From the IMG/VR virus record IMGVR_UViG_3300040807_003078, positions 1 through 54,189 of that record: a stretch of DNA of 54,189 nucleotides; one strand, 5' to 3'. Below are positions 33,593 to 41,121 of the stretch, one piece after another (position 1 is the first letter of the stretch; each line of letters starts with the position of its first letter). Source of the stretch: a virus. Position numbers and translations under genes: made by a program. Below the pieces are notes generated by a model. The model did not search any database and was not told the DNA's origin. It saw only the letters and a list, made by a program, of their open reading frames with translations.

Positions 33593-34253
33593 TAAAAGTT
33601 TTTACCACGGACAGCAAGGAGAATGTTTTAGGCAGTTGGAAAAACACTGGCGAGACATCAAACACGAGTTCGATTCACAACCAAACAAGACTTTCCTAGA
33701 TCCAGAAGACTTCTCAGACAGCGTGAGGGGACTGCCCGACGACTTCGATGACAGGTCAGGTGACTATGTGCATGGACAATGGAAGGCACTGGGCATACAG
33801 TCAGGAGATCACGAGGGACAATCGTTCAATGATTACCCAATGCTGTATTCCATATTGAGAAAATTTCCCTACAAGACCAACGTTGCCATAATGACAGTGG
33901 GAGCCAACACCAAGATCGGCAATCACACAGACAACGAGGGAGGATGGAGGTATCAGATGTGCCTTGACGATGGCGGCGGCGATCGAAGTGGTATGTATGT
34001 GTTGAACTTGGAAACTGGAAAACAAGAACTTTATACCTGGAAAAGCGGTGAGGCGTTTGTGTTCCAGCCAGACCTACAACTACACAACGGATTCAACAAC
34101 AATCCTGGCGAGAGGACCACGCTATTAATTGACTTTTACAAGGAATCCGTGTACACTAAAGACAAGTTTGAGAAATATTACCAACACTATTCGGAATGTT
34201 TCGAGGGGTTGGAAAATTTAGTGGACACATATGAGTCAAGGAAGAAAAAATAA
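33585..34253 (+). CDS. 2OG-Fe(II) oxygenase, aspartyl/asparaginyl beta-hydroxylase-like
   Basis: The 222-residue protein holds a double-stranded beta-helix iron site: H114-T-D116 in GNHTDNEGGWRYQMCL, distal His167 in LHNGF, and Arg177 in ERTTLLIDF for the 2-oxoglutarate carboxylate. The NHTDNxGxxRxxxCL context and the length match AspH-like hydroxylases, which hydroxylate Asp/Asn or other residues of a protein or small substrate. It lies within the fibre gene cluster, directly behind the Hint-domain adhesin and overlapping it. Hydroxylation of a fibre protein is therefore attractive, but the substrate is not shown. All catalytic residues are present. Confidence 0.82.
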   Translation: MLDKSFYHGQQGECFRQLEKHWRDIKHEFDSQPNKTFLDPEDFSDSVRGLPDDFDDRSGDYVHGQWKALGIQSGDHEGQSFNDYPMLYSILRKFPYKTNVAIMTVGANTKIGNHTDNEGGWRYQMCLDDGGGDRSGMYVLNLETGKQELYTWKSGEAFVFQPDLQLHNGFNNNPGERTTLLIDFYKESVYTKDKFEKYYQHYSECFEGLENLVDTYESRKKK

Positions 34254-34818
34254 GATAGCGATTGTAGGACACACCAAGGGCATAGGCAAGGCCATCGCTG
34301 ACCTATACAACAAAAAAGGTTTCGATGTGCTTGGACTCAGCAAGAGCAACGGGTTCGACATCAATACAGATCAAGAAAAAATTTTAGAAAGCATCGCAGG
34401 ATGTCCTTTGGTTGTGTTGAATGCCTACAGTGGAAGATCACAATTGGATCTGTTGAAAAGGATATACGGAAAACACGCATTTGATAAAATGAAAGTGGCT
34501 GTCATAACCAGCACGTCTGGCACAGACTCTGGCGAGGATTACAACGAGTTTGAATTGTGGAATAAGTTTGAATACGTGCAGTACTGTGAAAACAAAAAAG
34601 AATTGATTGGTTACATCAGTGACCTACAGGAAGATTTGTTCAACAAACCACTTTCGATATACGATGTGTGTCCTGATGTGGTGGACACCGACATGACAAA
34701 AGGGTTATGGACAAATTTGCCAAAACTAAAAGCATCCGAGGTGGCAGATGCAGTGATGCTTTGTTTTGAATCAACATACAACATAAACAAGATAGTGTTA
34801 CAGAAGAATGTTAGTTAG
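34231..34818 (+). CDS. Short-chain dehydrogenase/reductase-like protein
   Basis: The 195-residue protein starts with KIAIVGHTKGIGKAIADLY, a Rossmann glycine motif (GHTKGIG, 13-19, in place of TGxxxGIG). NAYSG (64-68) stands for the NNAG motif, ITSTSG supplies a Ser, and Y118-CEN-K122 matches the catalytic YxxxK. It is shorter than typical SDRs (about 250), so the substrate-binding C-terminal part is reduced. It overlaps the oxygenase by 23 bases and the GNAT-like gene by 11, and these three probably act together. The substrate is unknown. Confidence 0.7.
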   Translation: MSQGRKNKIAIVGHTKGIGKAIADLYNKKGFDVLGLSKSNGFDINTDQEKILESIAGCPLVVLNAYSGRSQLDLLKRIYGKHAFDKMKVAVITSTSGTDSGEDYNEFELWNKFEYVQYCENKKELIGYISDLQEDLFNKPLSIYDVCPDVVDTDMTKGLWTNLPKLKASEVADAVMLCFESTYNINKIVLQKNVS

Positions 34819-35272
34819 ACCCTGGGATAGAGACAAAGATTACAGCACACTGGTCAAGTGGTGGGAACAGTGGGAGTTTGGTGTGGTACCAAAAGAGTGT
34901 CTACCACCAGAGGGAGTAATGGTGGAATCTGACGGACATCCGTTGTGTGCCGGTGGCCTATATGTGGGAGAAGGCACAAAGTTTGGATTCATGGAATGGA
35001 TAGTGACAGACAAACACGCAGATTCCAGGAAAATACACACTGGTCTCAAACTTTGTATAGACAGCATAATGGATTTGGCCAAGGACAAAGGAATCAAATT
35101 GGTCTATACAGCCACCAAGGAACAGGCACTGCATAAGAGATACACAAAATATCACGACATGGTGCTGACAGAGAGTAATGTGAAGACGTTTCTCAGAGAT
35201 CTCGACGGGTCATATTCGCAGGATTTAACGTGGATATCAGACGATGAGCAGATAGAATCACGTAATAAATAA
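34808..35272 (+). CDS. GNAT-like acyltransferase family protein
   Basis: This 154-residue protein has the GNAT layout: an N-terminal MLVRPWDRDKDYSTLVKWW strand-helix, a central beta hairpin (PLCAGGLYVGEGTKFGFMEW), and a helix after KHADSRKIHTGLKLCIDSIM with IKLVYTATKEQALHKRY. The canonical Q/RxxGxG/A acetyl-CoA loop is not clear (KIHTG is the nearest), so catalytic competence is uncertain. Similar proteins are common in T4-like marine phages. It ends the three-gene enzyme cassette among the fibre genes. Confidence 0.55.
   Translation: MLVRPWDRDKDYSTLVKWWEQWEFGVVPKECLPPEGVMVESDGHPLCAGGLYVGEGTKFGFMEWIVTDKHADSRKIHTGLKLCIDSIMDLAKDKGIKLVYTATKEQALHKRYTKYHDMVLTESNVKTFLRDLDGSYSQDLTWISDDEQIESRNK
35264..35271 (+). 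promoter_or_regulatory. Weak late-promoter-like AATAAATA box
   Basis: AATAAATA differs from the late box TATAAATA at one position and spans the stop codon of the GNAT-like gene, 20 bases before the next start codon. An AAGGAG ribosome site follows at 35276-35281. It could restart late transcription of the second half of the fibre genes. Confidence 0.35.
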
Positions 35273-35291
35273 GCATAAGGAGTACATTTAA

Positions 35292-35474
35292 ATGGCAACA
35301 AAACAAGAAGTCGCAGACTACATCAATGCAAACTACGAGTCGGCTTGGACAGCAGAGGAAGAAGCGAAAATTGACGCTATGCTGACACCGGAACTGGCAA
35401 CTATATTGATCAAGTTAGTGGGTGATGTTAGTTTCTTGACTGAAGTCAGAGACAACGCATCAAACAACGAATAG
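35292..35474 (+). CDS. Small acidic protein of unknown function (60 aa)
   Basis: The gene has a good ribosome site (AAGGAG, 10 bases before ATG) and sits 3 bases before a fibre gene. The product MATKQEVADYINANYESAW is followed by an acidic helix and TPELATILIKLVGDVSFLTE. It appears to be all helical, with no Cys and no known motif. It could be a small chaperone or linker for the fibre encoded next, but there is no direct evidence. Confidence 0.6.
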   Translation: MATKQEVADYINANYESAWTAEEEAKIDAMLTPELATILIKLVGDVSFLTEVRDNASNNE

Positions 35475-35477
35475 AGC

Positions 35478-37112
35478 ATGGCATACAAAATAAACAACAC
35501 ATTTGGAACGCTATTGGTCACGTTGGCCGATGGAACTATTGACGTTGGTACAACAGACCTCACGCTGATAGGAAAAGGTTACGCCGGCTTCGGTGAAAAA
35601 CTAAATGAAAACTTCGTAAAATTACTAGAGAATTTCAACAACACATCAGCACCGTCAAACAAGATCCAGGGTCAGATGTGGTATGACAAGACAAACAATC
35701 AAATCAATGTCTACACTGGGTCAAAATGGAAACAATTAGGTTCAACTGTTAACTCTACAACAGCACCCAGCGATGCGGCCACTGGTGATATGTGGTTTGA
35801 TACGTTGAACACCCAACTATACGTGTACACTGGTACGGCGTGGACTCTGATTGGTCCAACCACAGTTTCTGGATCAGGTGTGACACAGGTCGTTACAGAA
35901 TCACCAGAAGACAACACAGGGGTAAAAAGATCAATTCTAAAATTAGTTGCCAATGACACTGTCGTTGGTGTGGTATCTAATCTGGCATTCACACCAAGTG
36001 CGACTGAAACATTAGGTGCGGCACTGATCACAGCAGGTTTTTCATCAGTGGCACAAGGTATACAACTTTCAAGTTCTGTGTCATCAGCAAAATTCAGAGG
36101 CACGGCGACGGATTCTGATCTTTTAGGCGGGGTATCGCCTTCAAGTTATCTGAGATCAGATGGTGCTGACACAACCACGGGTAGATTGACAGTACAATCC
36201 GATGATGGTATACGTTTGGGAGCAGGCAATGACATCACAATGACATTGTCGAGTGATGATTTCACTATCGCACAGACCACGCAGGACAAGGACATCATAT
36301 TCACGGTGAACGATGGTGGCACAACAAAAGAAGCATTGAGAATAACAGGATCCACAGGTAGGATCGAGAGTTTACGAGTAGGCGATTTGACCGTTGATGG
36401 CACACAGACGATCATCAACACGTCGACATTGTCGGTAGAGGACAACATCATAGAACTGAACAGGAACATATCGAGTGCTTCCGGCATGCCGAGTTACACA
36501 GGTTTGAAAGTGAACAGGGGTGAAACTTCATCCTCCACTGAGCAAAATCTCTATTGGGTATGGGACGAAACATACGCAAGTGATGAATCAACAGGTAGCG
36601 GTATAGGTGCGGCCGGTGGTGCTTGGACGGCATTTATGTCTGCCCAGACACAAGGCAACATCGAGGCTCCCACACTGGTGGATATCAGGGCAAACGTGGT
36701 ACACGCAACTTCAACAGCGGCGAGATACGCTGACTTGGCAGAGCGTTACGAAGCGGATTGTTTGATGGAAGTCGGAGATGTGGCGATCTTGGGCGGAGAA
36801 GCAGAAATTACAAAATGTGAGGACGAGTTGTCAGACGCCGTATTTGGTGTTATATCAGAATCACCAGCATTTTTAATGAACGCAGAAGCAGGAAACAACG
36901 AGTCTCATCCGATGGTTTGCTTGAAAGGACGTGTATCAGTCAAGGTACAAGGGTCAGGCAAAGCGGGTGATCGTGTAGTATCAGCAGGAAATGGTGAGGC
37001 ACGTGTGGCACAACTTGAAGAATGTACCGCTTTTAACACCTTGGGAAGGCTGATCAAGGATAAATACAACGTAGAAACAGCATTAACAGAGTGCGTGATA
37101 GGAGTGAAATAA
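35478..37112 (+). CDS. Tail fibre-like structural protein, paralogue 3
   Basis: The 544-residue protein shares the N-terminal module (LIGKGYAGFGEKLNENFVKL, LENFNNTSAPSNKIQGQMWY, D-K-T-N-NQINVYTG) with paralogues 1 and 2, and a repeated GDMWFDTLNTQLYVYTG. It shares FTVNDGGTTKEALRITG with paralogue 2, and the distal YADLAERYEADCLMEVGDVA, FGVISESPAFLMN and VCLKGRVSVKVQGSGKAGD with paralogue 1. So it looks like a mosaic of the other two, or they derive from it. Probable trimeric fibre with a receptor-facing tip. Confidence 0.7.
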   Translation: MAYKINNTFGTLLVTLADGTIDVGTTDLTLIGKGYAGFGEKLNENFVKLLENFNNTSAPSNKIQGQMWYDKTNNQINVYTGSKWKQLGSTVNSTTAPSDAATGDMWFDTLNTQLYVYTGTAWTLIGPTTVSGSGVTQVVTESPEDNTGVKRSILKLVANDTVVGVVSNLAFTPSATETLGAALITAGFSSVAQGIQLSSSVSSAKFRGTATDSDLLGGVSPSSYLRSDGADTTTGRLTVQSDDGIRLGAGNDITMTLSSDDFTIAQTTQDKDIIFTVNDGGTTKEALRITGSTGRIESLRVGDLTVDGTQTIINTSTLSVEDNIIELNRNISSASGMPSYTGLKVNRGETSSSTEQNLYWVWDETYASDESTGSGIGAAGGAWTAFMSAQTQGNIEAPTLVDIRANVVHATSTAARYADLAERYEADCLMEVGDVAILGGEAEITKCEDELSDAVFGVISESPAFLMNAEAGNNESHPMVCLKGRVSVKVQGSGKAGDRVVSAGNGEARVAQLEECTAFNTLGRLIKDKYNVETALTECVIGVK

Positions 37113-37118
37113 AAATTT

Positions 37119-38081
37119 ATGGCATACACAGCAGGTGATACTATATTAGATGATGAATACAACACGTTTGTGAACAGTTCAAGTTCACCATTCGGTTACA
37201 ACCATTTCGCAGGGACAGGTTCTTTGACATACGGACTTGGTCAGAGTTCAATTTCAACAGTGACAGCAGGTGATACGATCAACGCATCACACTGGAACAC
37301 ACTTTTCACTGGAATGGACAACATTGCCAACCACGTAAACATAGTATTGACTACAAGGCTTGCGGTGTCGGCTGGAGACCCGATCGAAATTGCGGCGGCA
37401 GTCGCAACAGACTTGGCAAGTTTGGCCACAGAGGTAAACGGCGGTAGCACAGGTGCCACAGCACTTACAACTTCATCTGCTCTACAGACAGCGACAACAG
37501 GTTCAGAAGGTTGGGACAACACAGCGACACAGGAAGTTTCAGCAACCTTCACAAATGCCAATGAGATGAGATACTTCTTCAACGCAGGTGGTAAGATCAG
37601 GGTAACAGTTGGTACTTCAGCGGCATCAACAAGTGCCAAGGACACTGCTTTCGCGGCATTGGGAACAGCACTGGGTAACTTGGACATAGCGGCACAGGCC
37701 AGCACAAGATCAGGAGCATCACAAAGTTTGACCACAAACGGTTTCGCAAACGGTTTCTATGACCTAGGAACAAGTTACACTACAATCTGTTTGATCACAC
37801 AGAACGCATACGCGGCATACAACTCAAACACGTTGAAGATGGAGGCCAAGTTAGACGCGGCGCCAGGCTCTTCAACTAAAATTACGATCAAGATGACAGC
37901 ATCTGACCCAGCGGCAGACACACAGTATCCAGCAGGTAACGGTGGTGGTGTACCAACAGACGTCAAGAACACGCCTAAGATGGTGACTACATTATTCACG
38001 GTCACTCCGAACACTAGTAACGGTTTGGCAACGGCGTATGGCGTATCATCAACTGCTGTAGAATCTAACGGTACAACGTAA
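37119..38081 (+). CDS. Virion structural protein, Thr/Ser/Ala-rich
   Basis: The 320-residue product starts MAYTAGDTILDDEYNTFVNS and continues with FGYNHFAGTGSLTYGLGQS and TINASHWNTLFTGMDNIANH. This pattern recurs in virion proteins of T4-like marine phages. The centre is Ala/Thr-rich, with FTNANEMRYFFNAGGKIRVT, which is typical of a beta-sandwich in particle proteins. No catalytic motif is seen. It is the last gene of the structural block; a run of nine T follows the stop codon, then a sigma70-like promoter for the next block. Confidence 0.6.
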   Translation: MAYTAGDTILDDEYNTFVNSSSSPFGYNHFAGTGSLTYGLGQSSISTVTAGDTINASHWNTLFTGMDNIANHVNIVLTTRLAVSAGDPIEIAAAVATDLASLATEVNGGSTGATALTTSSALQTATTGSEGWDNTATQEVSATFTNANEMRYFFNAGGKIRVTVGTSAASTSAKDTAFAALGTALGNLDIAAQASTRSGASQSLTTNGFANGFYDLGTSYTTICLITQNAYAAYNSNTLKMEAKLDAAPGSSTKITIKMTASDPAADTQYPAGNGGGVPTDVKNTPKMVTTLFTVTPNTSNGLATAYGVSSTAVESNGTT

Positions 38082-38098
38082 TATTTTTTTTTACCAGG

Positions 38099-38127
38099 TT
38101 GATTCCACACCATAATTATTGTATAAT
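38099..38127 (+). promoter_or_regulatory. Sigma70-like promoter opening the modification island
   Basis: TTGATT (38099-38104), a spacer of exactly 17 bases, and a perfect TATAAT (38122-38127) form a host-type promoter. The expected start point, about seven bases beyond the -10, falls on the ATG at 38134, so the mRNA may be leaderless. It lies in the only non-coding gap (52 bases) between the structural genes and the 16-kb island, which suggests early, host-RNA-polymerase-driven expression of the island. Confidence 0.6.
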
Positions 38128-38132
38128 TGTGG
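38110..38132 (+). repeat. Inverted repeat over the -10 box
   Basis: CCATAATTAT and ATAATTGTGG form a 10-bp near-perfect inverted repeat with a 3-base spacer and one T-G position. It overlaps the -10 element and stops just before the ATG. It could be an operator for a dimeric repressor. If the promoter start is at 38134 it is not transcribed, so an RNA hairpin role is less likely. Confidence 0.4.
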
Positions 38133-38133
38133 T

Positions 38134-38451
38134 ATGGACATTGACAATCTAAAACAAATCTCTCAACAGAGTTATGACATTGCCTTACAGAAGGCCAATG
38201 CATTGAAGAAAGCGGAATCAGACCAGATAGTGGTCTATGAGAATCACATATTCAAGGCAGATGTGATCACCATATGCCTGGTGAAGACGCTCGCAGAATC
38301 ACACAGTAGTTTTTTTGTACTCGACACCAACCACAATCCGGTTGAAATCAAGGACGGTGCAGGGTTCCTCAAGGCATTGATCGAAAAAAACCAATCATCC
38401 CTAAACGCATACCATCAGTTACATCAAAAATTCAGAAACAAAAGGGCATAA
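38134..38451 (+). CDS. Small phage protein of unknown function, first gene of the island
   Basis: I start the protein at ATG 38134 (105 residues, MDIDNLKQISQQSYDIALQK). A TTG five codons upstream lies in the -10 box and would not be in the transcript. The protein has an N-terminal helical part and a short beta part (SFFVLDTNHNPVEIKDGAGF), then a helical tail (NAYHQLHQKFRNKRA). No known motif is seen. No Shine-Dalgarno sequence precedes the ATG. The gene couples to the following glycosyltransferase by TAATG. Confidence 0.65.
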   Translation: MDIDNLKQISQQSYDIALQKANALKKAESDQIVVYENHIFKADVITICLVKTLAESHSSFFVLDTNHNPVEIKDGAGFLKALIEKNQSSLNAYHQLHQKFRNKRA

Positions 38452-39200
38452 TGAAGAAGGGGGTTCTGCTTTATTGTTTCAACACAAGTCAAGTGGCCTA
38501 CAGCAGGATCACGGAGCGGTGTGTGGCCTTGATCAAGAAGCATCTGCGTCTGCCGATCACTGTGGTAACCAACTTTGAAACATTCAAATTCATGAAGCCG
38601 ATGGGTATGGTCAACTACAAGTTGATAGAGAACGATATCAAAAACAACAGGGCAGGAAAACCCTGGTACAACCTTGAAAGACATCTTGCCTATCAACACT
38701 CGCCATATGATAGGACGCTGGTCATAGACGTTGATTATTTTTGCTACACGGATAAACTTCTGAGACTGATGGACACCGAGAACGATTTCCTGGTACACAA
38801 AGATGCCCACGATGTCATGTTCAATACCAATATGCGGTTCGAAAGGGAAGCCATGCTGGACATTGTCTGGGCCACTGTCCTTATATTCAGCAAGACACCC
38901 AGGGTTAAAGCAATATTTGACACAGTGAAACTGGTCAAGGACAACTACTATCATTTCTGCCAACTGTACAGGATCTCATATAAAAATTTCAGGAACGATT
39001 ACGCCTTTGCTATAGCACTAGAACAGATAGGTGGACACAGGGACTATGACATAATCAAGGACAGCATAGCCACTGTGCCTGCAGATGCCAAGTGCAGGGT
39101 ATTGAAAGAAAATGGTGCCGTGGTCGAGTGGAATGGCAAGGTAGTTTCCCTTGAAGACCAGGACATACATTTTTTGAACAAGGATATCATGTATGTCTAG
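38451..39200 (+). CDS. GT-A-like glycosyltransferase 1
   Basis: The 249-residue protein has a Rossmann-type N-terminus (GVLLYCFNTSQVAYSRITER) and the nucleotide-sugar/metal motif VIDVDYF with D93-V-D95 (DxD). Further on, FNTNMRFEREAMLDIVWATV and NDYAFAIALEQ resemble acceptor-binding segments of family-8-like enzymes. It probably transfers a sugar from a nucleotide donor in the cytoplasm. The family cannot be fixed by eye, and donor and acceptor are unknown. It overlaps the next GT by 8 bases. Confidence 0.6.
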   Translation: MKKGVLLYCFNTSQVAYSRITERCVALIKKHLRLPITVVTNFETFKFMKPMGMVNYKLIENDIKNNRAGKPWYNLERHLAYQHSPYDRTLVIDVDYFCYTDKLLRLMDTENDFLVHKDAHDVMFNTNMRFEREAMLDIVWATVLIFSKTPRVKAIFDTVKLVKDNYYHFCQLYRISYKNFRNDYAFAIALEQIGGHRDYDIIKDSIATVPADAKCRVLKENGAVVEWNGKVVSLEDQDIHFLNKDIMYV

Positions 39201-39999
39201 GGGATTCGTTTGGTTTTGTCAGAACAACAATGACACAGATTATGTGAAGTTGTCTTGCGAACTGGCCAGGACCATAAAAAAGCACAACAAGGACAGTGAC
39301 GTTTGTGTCATAGTGGACAAAGACAGTGTGTTCGAAGACAAGCACGTTGATGTGATAAAGGTGTTGGACAGCGATGAAGCAGAAGGACATAACAAAAAAT
39401 TCGCCAATGAGTACAAGGTTTTCGAACTGACACCCTTTACTCACACAATAAAACTAGAAGCAGATATGCTTTGGAACAGCAGAACCGATTGGTGGTGGAA
39501 CTACCTTTGTCAGCACAACCTGGTGTTTTCGATCTCCTGCCTGAACTACAAGGAGCAAAGAGTTGATGACACAACCTACAGGCCTTTCCACGCTAGGAAT
39601 CATCTACCTAATCTATACAATGGTATGACATATTTCAGGAGAAGCATGTTTGCCCACACATTCTTTAGAGTGTGCGAAAGCATCGTTAAAAACTGGAAGG
39701 TCGTGAAGGAAGAATTATTACAAACCTGTTTCGACAGCGTTCCAACGACAGATGTCGTTTACGCACTTGCTTACAGGATCATTGATCCAACAATGCAGGG
39801 CATCATAGACTACCCGTGGTTCAAGTTCATACACAACAAAAGTGGCATACACCAAAGGAAATATGACTATGATACAATGAACTATTTCTATCCTGTGCGT
39901 GTGGATGACAACATTTACTTTGGAGGGAAGAGGATCACAGCACCACTTCATTACTTCAATAAAAATTTCTTGGAGGTATTAGATGTCAGATCGATTTAA
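39193..39999 (+). CDS. GT-A-like glycosyltransferase 2 (putative)
   Basis: This 268-residue protein starts with GFVWFCQNNNDTDYVKLSCE, has an IKLEADMLW motif (E89-A-D91) in the DxD position, and contains NGMTYFRRSMFAHTFF and TTDVVYALAYRI, which parallel the acceptor region of glycosyltransferase 1. The two are therefore probably distant relatives. The first acidic residue of the DxD is Glu, which some GT-A families accept. The substrate is unknown. The gene overlaps the next by 17 bases. Confidence 0.55.
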   Translation: MSRGFVWFCQNNNDTDYVKLSCELARTIKKHNKDSDVCVIVDKDSVFEDKHVDVIKVLDSDEAEGHNKKFANEYKVFELTPFTHTIKLEADMLWNSRTDWWWNYLCQHNLVFSISCLNYKEQRVDDTTYRPFHARNHLPNLYNGMTYFRRSMFAHTFFRVCESIVKNWKVVKEELLQTCFDSVPTTDVVYALAYRIIDPTMQGIIDYPWFKFIHNKSGIHQRKYDYDTMNYFYPVRVDDNIYFGGKRITAPLHYFNKNFLEVLDVRSI

Positions 40000-40237
40000 A
40001 GATTTGTTCCCGCCAATCAAGAAGAAGAAATTCTTTGCCACGATACAGGGCAAGGAAGTAGAAGTGACGCATAAAGAAAAACTAGAGATAATAAAGAATG
40101 GCGAAGAAAACTATATTTTGGAGAACGGCAAACCCCAGAGGAAAGTGACTCTGGAAAGTAGGATAAGTTTTCCTGAACTTGAAAAACTAACAGCCGATCC
40201 CTTCTGGCCAAAACAGGACTTTGTATGGAAACTGTAA
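39983..40237 (+). CDS. Small basic phage protein of unknown function (84 aa)
   Basis: The product begins MSDRFKDLFPPIKKKKFFAT and ends EKLTADPFWPKQDFVWKL. It is Lys-rich, with predicted beta strands (FFATIQGKEVEV) and a charged middle. The ATG overlaps the end of glycosyltransferase 2 by 17 bases and its stop overlaps the next GT by 13, so it belongs to the same polycistron. No motif is recognised. Confidence 0.6.
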   Translation: MSDRFKDLFPPIKKKKFFATIQGKEVEVTHKEKLEIIKNGEENYILENGKPQRKVTLESRISFPELEKLTADPFWPKQDFVWKL

Positions 40238-41121
40238 GAGTTAAAGATTTAGATTTCGTGTTCATAAGTTTCAAGGAGCCAAACAAGGAATACAATTACG
40301 CGGACCTGTTGAACAAGGTGCCATGGGCCAAACGTGTTGACGGTGTGGTTGGTTTCGACAACGCACACAAGGCCGCGGCCGAGGTGGCGGAGACCGATTT
40401 CTTCATCTCAGTGGACGGTGACAACATCATTGATCCGAAGTTCATCCTGCAGACACTGGACTTCAAGAAAACAAATCCGAAAGCGGTGCACAGATGGAGA
40501 GCAAGGAACAGTGTGAATGGACTGATATACGGCAACGGTGGAGTGGTTGGCTGGCCTAAAGAAACCTGTCTGGGTATGAAGACACACGAGAACTCGGACA
40601 CGAAAGAAAATCAGATAGACTTCTGTTGGGGGGTTCCACACGAGAATCTCCACAATGTGTATTCGGAGACGGTGATCAATACCTCCCCTAACCAGGCATT
40701 CACGGCAGGGTACAGGGAAGGGGTAAAGATGAGCCTCGATCAGGGTAGTTCAATAAACCCAGCGGAGTTCGTGAGCCAGATGTATAGACCAAATCTTAAG
40801 TGCTTGACCACGTGGATGAGTGTGGGAGCCGATGTTGAGAACGGCAAGTACGCCATGTTGGGAGCGAGGATAGGTTGTTGGCAGACGGTGATACAGAAAT
40901 TCGAACCAGAAGTGGTCAGAGACCTCGATGACATCAACGAGAGGTTCAATGAATTGGATGGAGAAGTGGATGAACTAGTAGAACTCTATGGCAACAGCCT
41001 GAGGCAGAGACTGGGCATAACCATAGCGGACTACGATGACGAGCAAAGCAGTTTCTTCAAGTTCTGCCAACCACAGTGGATCAACAAAGGAGTACAGGAC
41101 CGTGAACAAAAGTACCTATAA
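40225..41121 (+). CDS. GT-A/GT2-like glycosyltransferase 3
   Basis: The 298-residue protein begins with LDFVFISFKEPNKEYNYADL, then VDGVVGFDNAHKAAAEVAET and DFFISVDGDNII, where D64-G-D66 is the DxD metal motif on a typical GT-A strand. HRWRARNSVNGLIYGNGGVV may be the acceptor region. The C-terminal third is helical (RFNELDGEVDELVELYGNSL). Donor and acceptor are unknown. It overlaps the first radical SAM gene by 20 bases. Confidence 0.7.
   Translation: METVRVKDLDFVFISFKEPNKEYNYADLLNKVPWAKRVDGVVGFDNAHKAAAEVAETDFFISVDGDNIIDPKFILQTLDFKKTNPKAVHRWRARNSVNGLIYGNGGVVGWPKETCLGMKTHENSDTKENQIDFCWGVPHENLHNVYSETVINTSPNQAFTAGYREGVKMSLDQGSSINPAEFVSQMYRPNLKCLTTWMSVGADVENGKYAMLGARIGCWQTVIQKFEPEVVRDLDDINERFNELDGEVDELVELYGNSLRQRLGITIADYDDEQSSFFKFCQPQWINKGVQDREQKYL

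Noticed and set aside
38080-38092. Run of nine T after the last structural gene as a terminator
   Set aside because: No stable GC-rich hairpin precedes it; only a three-base stem could form. A weak or factor-dependent end is possible but not supported.
41036-41101. Upstream ATG for radical SAM gene 1
   Set aside because: It would overlap the glycosyltransferase by 86 bases and add a low-complexity Ser-rich leader; GTG 41102 has a good ribosome site.
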